From: DASXYG01 sp036502625
GTDB lineage: Bacteria; Actinomycetota; Actinomycetes; Streptosporangiales; Streptosporangiaceae
Reading direction: 5' to 3'
DNA length: 64,000 bases
Assembly: GCA_036502625.1 (NCBI GenBank)
Contig: DASXYG010000121.1
Coordinates: forward strand, 26,271 to 90,270
The position numbers and the translations under genes were made by a program. Under the pieces are notes generated by a model. The model had not been told where the DNA came from, did no database searches, and was given only the letters and a program-made list of their open reading frames with translations. Numbering within the stretch: position 1 is the first letter of the stretch; each line of letters opens with the position of its first letter. Of this stretch, positions 59,145-64,000 are shown piece by piece.

Positions 59145-60170
59145 TCACGGGGTGAGGATGGCCCGGCCGCGGACGCGCCCGGCGTCCAGGTCGGCCAGCG
59201 CGTCGAGCGCGGCGTCCAGCGGGTACCGCTGGGTGTGCAGGGTGACGCGGCCGGTCTGCGCCAGCACCATCAGCTCGGCCAGGTCGTTGTACGTGCCCAC
59301 GAGGTTGCCGACCACGTTCCGCTCGGTGGAGATGATGTCGATGGTCGGGACGTCGATGTTGCCGCCGTAGCCGATGACGTAGTGCGAGCCGTCGCGGCGC
59401 GTCATGGCGAACGCGTCCTGCTGCGCGCCCTGCTCGGCCACGAAGTCGAGCACGACCTCCGCGCCGTTGCCGCCGGTGAGGTCCTGTACGGCGGCGACCT
59501 GGCCGCCGTCGGCGACCACCGTGTGGTCCGCGCCCAGCGTCTCGGCCAGCTTCAGCGCCTCGGGGTTGCGGTCCACCACGACGATCCTCGTCGCGGTGAG
59601 CGCGCGCAGCGACTGGATGCCGATGTGGCCGAGCCCGCCCGCGCCGTTGACCACGCACACGGTGCCCGGGTACAGCAGCGGCACGGCCTTGCGTACGGCG
59701 TGGTACGCGGTGATGCCCGCGTCGGCCAGCGCCGCGACGTCCTCGGGGCGGGTGCCGGGGTCGAGCTTGATGCAGGCCCGCGCGGACGTCAGCAGGTACT
59801 CCGCCATGCCGCCGTCGGTGTCGATGCCGGGGAACGCGCTGTTCGCGCAGTGCATGTCGTTGCCCGCGCGGCAGGCGCGGCACAGCCCGCAGGTCGGCGT
59901 CGGGTGCAGGATGACCGTGTCGCCGACGGCCACGTTCGTGACCCCCGAGCCGATCTCGTGCACCCAGCCGGCGTTCTCGTGGCCGATCGTGTACGGCAGC
60001 GCGACGCCGGACTTCGCCGCCCACTGCTCCTCGATGATGTGCAGGTCGGTCCGGCAGACGCCGGCGCCGCCGACCTTGACGACGACGTCGAGCGGGCCGC
60101 GGACGACCGGCTCCGGCACCTCCTCCACGACCGGCCGTTGGTGGTACGCGTGCAGCCGCACTGCCTTCAT
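59145..60170 (-). CDS. Zinc-dependent alcohol dehydrogenase
   Basis: A 341-residue medium-chain dehydrogenase. The catalytic zinc region is GVCRTDLHIIEEQW (about residues 37-50) with GHENAGWV (about 63), the structural zinc site is CGLCRACRAGNDMHC (about 94-108), and the NAD site is VNGAGGLGHIGIQ (about 170-182). It likely oxidises the alcohol made by the monooxygenase (1- or 2-propanol type). ATG 60170 overlaps the upstream stop as ATGA. Confidence 0.93.
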   Translation of the reverse strand: MKAVRLHAYHQRPVVEEVPEPVVRGPLDVVVKVGGAGVCRTDLHIIEEQWAAKSGVALPYTIGHENAGWVHEIGSGVTNVAVGDTVILHPTPTCGLCRACRAGNDMHCANSAFPGIDTDGGMAEYLLTSARACIKLDPGTRPEDVAALADAGITAYHAVRKAVPLLYPGTVCVVNGAGGLGHIGIQSLRALTATRIVVVDRNPEALKLAETLGADHTVVADGGQVAAVQDLTGGNGAEVVLDFVAEQGAQQDAFAMTRRDGSHYVIGYGGNIDVPTIDIISTERNVVGNLVGTYNDLAELMVLAQTGRVTLHTQRYPLDAALDALADLDAGRVRGRAILTP

Positions 60171-60868
60171 GTCGCATCCTCCGTTGGTGTTCCGTAGCGG
60201 GTGCGCAGCAGGCCGCCGCACCACCCGGCGTTGCCGTCGATGCTGACCCGTACGGCCATCGCGAACCGCAGCCGCGCGGCCACGCCGCCGACCGGCACGG
60301 GCGCGCCGTCGTCGCCGACGACCAGCGGCGCGTCAGGTCCCGCCGGGAGGCCGAGCTCGGCGCGGCGCCGCACCAGCGCCGTACGCTCCGCGGACTCCGG
60401 CACGTCGCCGATGTGCAGCCCGGCCAGGTCCTCGGCGGCCAGCCCAGTAGCGAGCAGCTTCCGGCAGACGCGCTCCAGGCACGCGGTGTGCGCCTTGCGG
60501 CGGAAGGTGCGGCGCAGCTCGGCCAGCTCGCCGGTGGCCTGCCCGGGGAACGCGCCGCCGAACCCGGCGCGCTCCGCCACCCCGCCGTTGATCTCCTCGG
60601 CGGCGAAGTGGTCCTCCAGCCGGACCTGGACGTCGCCGACGCCGCCGAGCGCGCGCAGCGCGTCGTAGGCGTCGGCGACCATCAGGTAGGCGAAGTTGGG
60701 GGCGCAGAAGTACGTCGGCAGCCGCAGCCGCACGCGCACGTCCGCGCCCCCCGCCCCTTCGTCGGTCACGACCGCCTCGGTGACGAAGCCGAGGTCGGTG
60801 ATGGGCCGGTCGAGCTCGGGGTCGCGCACCGTGCCGAGCGCGTCCCAGACCGCGGCGCGGTCGGTCAT
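60167..60868 (-). CDS. DUF59/MIP18-like iron-sulfur-associated protein of the monooxygenase cluster
   Basis: A 233-residue protein. Residues ~5-95 form a DUF59-type domain (VWDALGTVRDPELDRPITDLGFV; CAPNFAYLMVADAYDAL includes the conserved Cys) found in metal-cluster assembly factors. The C-terminal half (ERAGFGGAF, ACLERVCRKLL, VSIDGNAGWCGGLLRTRYG) is typical of proteins encoded beside propane monooxygenases. It may help build the diiron or Fe-S centres; direct evidence is lacking. Coupled at both ends by ATGA overlaps. Confidence 0.85.
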   Translation of the reverse strand: MTDRAAVWDALGTVRDPELDRPITDLGFVTEAVVTDEGAGGADVRVRLRLPTYFCAPNFAYLMVADAYDALRALGGVGDVQVRLEDHFAAEEINGGVAERAGFGGAFPGQATGELAELRRTFRRKAHTACLERVCRKLLATGLAAEDLAGLHIGDVPESAERTALVRRRAELGLPAGPDAPLVVGDDGAPVPVGGVAARLRFAMAVRVSIDGNAGWCGGLLRTRYGTPTEDAT

Positions 60869-61905
60869 GCGGGCACCTCGGGCGCGGAGCCCACGGCCTC
60901 CCCGCTGACCACCGGCTCCGCGCGCGCCCGCGCCTGGGCCGGCACCTCGATGTCGTACAGCTTCGCGGCGTTCAGCCCGAGGATCTTGCGCTTGACGTCC
61001 GGCGTGAGCACGCCGTACTCCGACTGCATGTCCTCCGGGATCTGGAAGTCGACGAACGCCTCGACCAGCCACTTCGGCGACCAGATCGCGTAGTCGCTGG
61101 CGAACGTGAGGCGGTTCTCGTCCAGCCAGTACAACAGCTCGCCGATGACCTGCGCGAAGTACCGCGGCCGCGTGTGGATGAACGGCATCGCGACGGCGAG
61201 GCCGCCGTAGACGTTCGGCTCCTGCGTGGCGATCCAGCAGAAGTCCTCCAGGCGCGGCAGCCCGCAGTGCTCGACGATGAAGTTCAGGTTCGGGAACGCG
61301 GTCGCGACGTCGTCCACGTCGGCGACGTCGAAGGCGTCGCGGTTCAGCGGGTAGATCGTCGGGCCCTTGTGGACGTGGATGTTCGTGATGCCGAGCCGCT
61401 CGCACCGCTCCAGATAGCGGTACGACCAGTCGTCGCTGAGCTTCCAGCCCTTGGACTCCCCCTTCCACTCCGCGGTGTAGAGCTTCACGCCGCGCAGGTT
61501 CCACCGCTCGGCGAGCGCGTCCAGCCGGTCCAGCCCGGCCTCGCCGTCGCGCGGGTCGAAGGCGCCGTTGACGATGAACTTGTCCGGGTGCTTCTCCGCG
61601 ATCGCGCCGTCGTCCTCGGTGGTGTTGAACCCGTTGACGTAGAAGTCGCTCAGGTACGTCGGCTGGAAGATCGCCTTGTCCACGTAGCCGGTCTCGAACA
61701 GGTCGTGCAGCAGGTCGGCCTCGCTGTACTTCTCGAACTTCTCCAGCGGCCACACCCACTCGGCGGGGCTGAGGTTGCGGGAGTAGTCGTAGAAGCACTC
61801 GATGAAGCCCTTGCCGTACCGGTTGGCCTGGTTGGCGGGGCTGGCGTCCCAGAAGTGGACGTGGCTGTCGACGACGAAGTAGGACTCACCGTCCTTGGTG
61901 TACAT
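60865..61905 (-). CDS. Amidohydrolase family protein of the monooxygenase cluster
   Basis: A 346-residue TIM-barrel metallohydrolase. DSHVHFWDASPANQ (about residues 13-26) carries the HxH metal motif, GVKLYTAEWKGES and ITNIHVHKGPTIYP supply further ligands, and FASDYAIWSPKW the catalytic Asp. NFIVEHCGLPRLEDFC is family-typical. Homologues of this type sit in most propane monooxygenase operons, where their role is unresolved. Coupled to the downstream gene by 4-nt overlap; the upstream coupling-protein gene ends 9 nt away. Confidence 0.9.
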   Translation of the reverse strand: MYTKDGESYFVVDSHVHFWDASPANQANRYGKGFIECFYDYSRNLSPAEWVWPLEKFEKYSEADLLHDLFETGYVDKAIFQPTYLSDFYVNGFNTTEDDGAIAEKHPDKFIVNGAFDPRDGEAGLDRLDALAERWNLRGVKLYTAEWKGESKGWKLSDDWSYRYLERCERLGITNIHVHKGPTIYPLNRDAFDVADVDDVATAFPNLNFIVEHCGLPRLEDFCWIATQEPNVYGGLAVAMPFIHTRPRYFAQVIGELLYWLDENRLTFASDYAIWSPKWLVEAFVDFQIPEDMQSEYGVLTPDVKRKILGLNAAKLYDIEVPAQARARAEPVVSGEAVGSAPEVPA

Positions 61906-61914
61906 ACGCTCCCC

Positions 61915-62289
61915 TCACTCGCCGATGGGCTTCAGGTCGAAGTCCAGGTACTCGGCGGCATCCTCCGGGTTGGCGAACATGATCGTGCGGTCGTCCTCGT
62001 GGATCATCCGGCCGTAGTGGGTGGACATGGACTCCTCGAACTCCGCCGAGTCGAACCAGCCCTCCTCCTCGCCGGCGGCCTCGTCGACCTCGCTGTAGAG
62101 CAGGTCCATACGGCCGTGCGCGTCGACGCGGATCATCGACGGCAGCGGGGTGACGGTGACGTTGTCGTAGCGCCCCATGACCTGCGCGACGATCGCCCCG
62201 ACCTGGTTGTTCATCAGGGTGAACCCGCACATGCCCGAGGCGGTGCTGTCCGACCGGTACGGGCTTTCCATCGTCTTGTCGGTGGTCAC
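61915..62289 (-). CDS. prmD: Monooxygenase coupling/effector protein (MmoB/DmpM family)
   Basis: A 124-residue coupling protein without cofactor. GMCGFTLMNNQVGAIVAQVMGRYDNVTVTPLPSMIRVDAHGRMDLLYSEVDE spans the conserved core, and MSTHYGRMIHEDDRTIMFANPEDA the C-terminal part (residues given as positions about 20-110). It binds the hydroxylase and controls oxygen activation. The GTG start at 62289 overlaps the beta-subunit stop by 4 nt. Position four in the usual prmA-B-C-D order. Confidence 0.92.
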   Translation of the reverse strand: MTTDKTMESPYRSDSTASGMCGFTLMNNQVGAIVAQVMGRYDNVTVTPLPSMIRVDAHGRMDLLYSEVDEAAGEEEGWFDSAEFEESMSTHYGRMIHEDDRTIMFANPEDAAEYLDFDLKPIGE

Positions 62290-63464
62290 TGCGCCAGCTC
62301 CTTCGGTGCGCGAAGATCCAGGTCGGTCAGGATCCCGGTGAACCGGCTCTTCGCCCGGTCCAGGCCGTCCTCGAAACGGGGCGGCTTGGCGTCCGGCTGC
62401 GACCACAGCGGCTGCATGGTGCGCGCCGCCGCGACGCACCGCGGCACCCACGTCTCCAGCCAGGAGGCCAGCTTCGCCGTGTTGTGGTCGGCGTACTCGC
62501 GGTCGTGGACGAGCAGGTCGAACATCGCGCGGGTGTAGCGCAGGTCGCGTTCGGCGTAGTCGAACTCCGCCGCGCCGACCAGCGTCGGCGTCACGAAGTC
62601 ACCGTTGGCGGGGGCGGCCTGCTGCACCAGGTTGCTGCGGAACAGCTCGCCCACCAGCGGCTCGAACACGATGTTGGCGGCGAAGACCGCCTCGCACCAG
62701 TCCCAGATGCCGGTGAGCTGCTCGGCGACCTCACGTACGCCCTGCCACGCGGGGTCGGACTCCCACGCCTCGACGTGCGCCGTGCCGTCGAACCCCTCGA
62801 TCTCCTCGGTCAGCGTGAGGTTGTACAGCGCGAGGTCCTGGGCGCTGCGGATCCGGTGCATGCTGTTCACCGAGATCGCGTTGTTGTGCATGTTCGTCGG
62901 CGCGCGGCGGTTGGCGTTGGCGAACAGGTAGAGGCCGAGGCCGTGGTCGACGTGCATCCACGCGCCGACGTGCCGGGCCACGAAGTCCACCCAGTTGGGG
63001 TTCCACTGCTCGAACGCCTTGGAGTTCCGCGCCGCGTCGATGTTCTGGTTGAGCTGCCGTACGACGTTGGCGTTGTACCGGTAGAGCGTGAGCTCCCATT
63101 CCTCGTTGGGGTCGCGGAACTCGTGCCAGCCGTGCGCCGGCCACGGATAGCCGGCGCCGCCGGAGCCCGGTGAGCGCTCGGGCACGGGACGGTCGCCGCC
63201 CCACGCCTTCAGCTCCGTCCAGTCCAACGGATAGCCGCCGACGCCGTCGGCGAACGCGTACAGCCAGCCCTGCGACAGGTAGTGCCGCGGGTCGGGCTGC
63301 ACCTCGACCGTGACGTCCTCGTAGTGGCTCTGCTTGCGCTTGCTCGGGGTGAAGTAGCTGAAGTTGCGCGCGCCGGAGTCCGGGAAGACCCGGGCGCCTG
63401 CCTCGGCGTCGGTGAACACCGGCTTCGGCACACTGCGTTCTGGAGTGTCTGGAGTGGTTGTCAT
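62286..63464 (-). CDS. prmC: Propane monooxygenase hydroxylase, small (beta) subunit
   Basis: A 392-residue ferritin-like subunit without its own diiron site. SGARNFSYFTPSKRKQSHYEDVTVEVQPDPRHYLSQGWLY, GGYPLDWTELKAWG and HEFRDPNEEWELTLYRYNANVVRQL are all diagnostic of the PrmC/MimC group of soluble diiron monooxygenases (key parts within residues ~25-150). It pairs with the alpha subunit, whose gene should lie beyond the window's right end. ATG 63464 overlaps the reductase stop (ATGA). Confidence 0.93.
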   Translation of the reverse strand: MTTTPDTPERSVPKPVFTDAEAGARVFPDSGARNFSYFTPSKRKQSHYEDVTVEVQPDPRHYLSQGWLYAFADGVGGYPLDWTELKAWGGDRPVPERSPGSGGAGYPWPAHGWHEFRDPNEEWELTLYRYNANVVRQLNQNIDAARNSKAFEQWNPNWVDFVARHVGAWMHVDHGLGLYLFANANRRAPTNMHNNAISVNSMHRIRSAQDLALYNLTLTEEIEGFDGTAHVEAWESDPAWQGVREVAEQLTGIWDWCEAVFAANIVFEPLVGELFRSNLVQQAAPANGDFVTPTLVGAAEFDYAERDLRYTRAMFDLLVHDREYADHNTAKLASWLETWVPRCVAAARTMQPLWSQPDAKPPRFEDGLDRAKSRFTGILTDLDLRAPKELAQ

Positions 63465-64000
63465 GACGCACCCTCCGCGTCGCCGGTCGTGGTGAACTTG
63501 TCGTAGAAGACGCGCCGTTCCGCGACGCCGAGCCCCGGCAGCAGCTCGACGGCGGCCTCGACCATCGGCGGCGGCCCGCAGACGTACGCGTCGGCGCCCC
63601 TCAGGTCGCCGGCCAGGCGGCTGACGACGTCGGTGATCAGCCCGGTCTCCCCGTCCCAGCCGGGCGAGCCGCCCGGTTCGGACAGCGCGGGCACGTATGT
63701 GAACGCCGGGAGCGTCTTCTCCAGCTCGCGCAGCTCCGCCTCGAAGCACAGGTCCTCGGCGGTCCGCGCGCCGTAGTAGAAGGTCGCGCGGCGCTCGATG
63801 CCCTGCTCGGCCATCGAGCGCAGCAGCGACAGGATCGGCGCCATCCCGGCGCCGCCGCCGACGAAGACCAGCTCGGCGCCCGGGGCGTCGCGCAGCGTGA
63901 ACACACCGAACGGTCCCGAGACGTCGAGCCGGTCCCCGACGGCGAGGTCGGTGTCGAGGAACCGGGAGAACAGGCCGTCCGGATAGACCTTGATGACGAA
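63461..64000 (-). CDS. prmB: Propane monooxygenase reductase, C-terminal part
   Basis: The gene runs off the right edge; 179 residues of the C-terminus remain. They cover the end of the FAD domain (LDVSGPFGVFTL) and the NAD domain: LVFVGGGAGMAPILSLLRSM, TFYYGARTAEDLCFEAEL and ADAYVCGPPPMVEAAVELL, ending with RRVFYDKFTTTGD. Such reductases feed electrons from NADH through a 2Fe-2S and FAD domain to the hydroxylase. The 2Fe-2S part lies outside the window. Confidence 0.92.
   Translation of the reverse strand, partial: FVIKVYPDGLFSRFLDTDLAVGDRLDVSGPFGVFTLRDAPGAELVFVGGGAGMAPILSLLRSMAEQGIERRATFYYGARTAEDLCFEAELRELEKTLPAFTYVPALSEPGGSPGWDGETGLITDVVSRLAGDLRGADAYVCGPPPMVEAAVELLPGLGVAERRVFYDKFTTTGDAEGAS

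Overview
The window is very GC-rich (roughly 70 % or more), with dense genes, frequent GTG starts, stop/start overlaps of the ATGA/GTGA type, and several genes preceded by a TANNNT box about 7 nt before the start codon (leaderless transcription). Together with a complete menaquinone set, a DUF3040 protein, a Rv2578c-type radical SAM protein and a propane-monooxygenase cluster, this points to a filamentous or mycelial actinomycete, perhaps a Streptosporangiales-type organism. The genus cannot be fixed from sequence alone. No rRNA, tRNA or CRISPR array was seen.

Layout. 1-5.4 kb: the tail of a sugar ABC ATPase, a methyltransferase/TetR divergent pair around a perfect palindrome, a VOC protein and a nitronate monooxygenase, separated by clusters of a dispersed ~85-bp intergenic repeat. 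5.4-12.8 kb: an oligopeptide/dipeptide ABC operon on the minus strand (binding lipoprotein, two permeases, two ATPases), split between its two permease genes by a TnpB-only IS605-type element flanked by GAGTC. 13.0-19.5 kb: a small membrane protein and a giant NLR-like protein (TIR, degenerate calcineurin-like domain, NACHT, pentapeptide repeats, 15 WD40 blades). 19.6-28.9 kb: an ArsB-like permease, peptide deformylase, a DUF574-type methyltransferase, a TetR / FAD-monooxygenase / hydrolase operon, an aminotransferase divergent from a LysR regulator, and a beta-hydroxyacid-dehydrogenase-like enzyme. 28.9-33.5 kb: a UvrA-family remnant, a two-component system, a MecA-like penicillin-binding protein and a DUF3040 protein. 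33.6-35.6 kb: a radical SAM protein whose cluster motif is interrupted by an intein. 36.2-38.8 kb: an ArsR/SRPBCC accessory segment ending in a wrecked IS21 element. 38.8-40 kb: degenerate GC-rich repeats.

40-46 kb: an MFS transporter, a methyltransferase, an NTF2-like protein with an ECF sigma factor that carries its own SnoaL-like tail, then a fluoride-export operon (CrcB, DUF190, CrcB) with a probable fluoride riboswitch. 45.4-52.0 kb: the menaquinone genes menB, menF, menD, menC (minus) and the divergent menE (plus), enough to go from chorismate to dihydroxynaphthoyl-CoA apart from menH. 52.2-57.4 kb: an orphan secreted peptide, an MFS transporter, a GlxA-type regulator and a secreted Ntn-hydrolase acylase. 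57.4-64 kb: a translationally coupled propane-type diiron monooxygenase operon (reductase, beta subunit, coupling protein, amidohydrolase, DUF59 protein, zinc alcohol dehydrogenase, dedicated GroEL). The alpha subunit gene would lie just beyond the right edge.

The strongest candidates for undescribed biology are the TIR/pseudo-phosphoesterase/NACHT/WD40 protein, the TnpB insertion with a readable predicted guide and target motif, the intein that withholds a radical SAM cysteine, and the dispersed intergenic repeat family.
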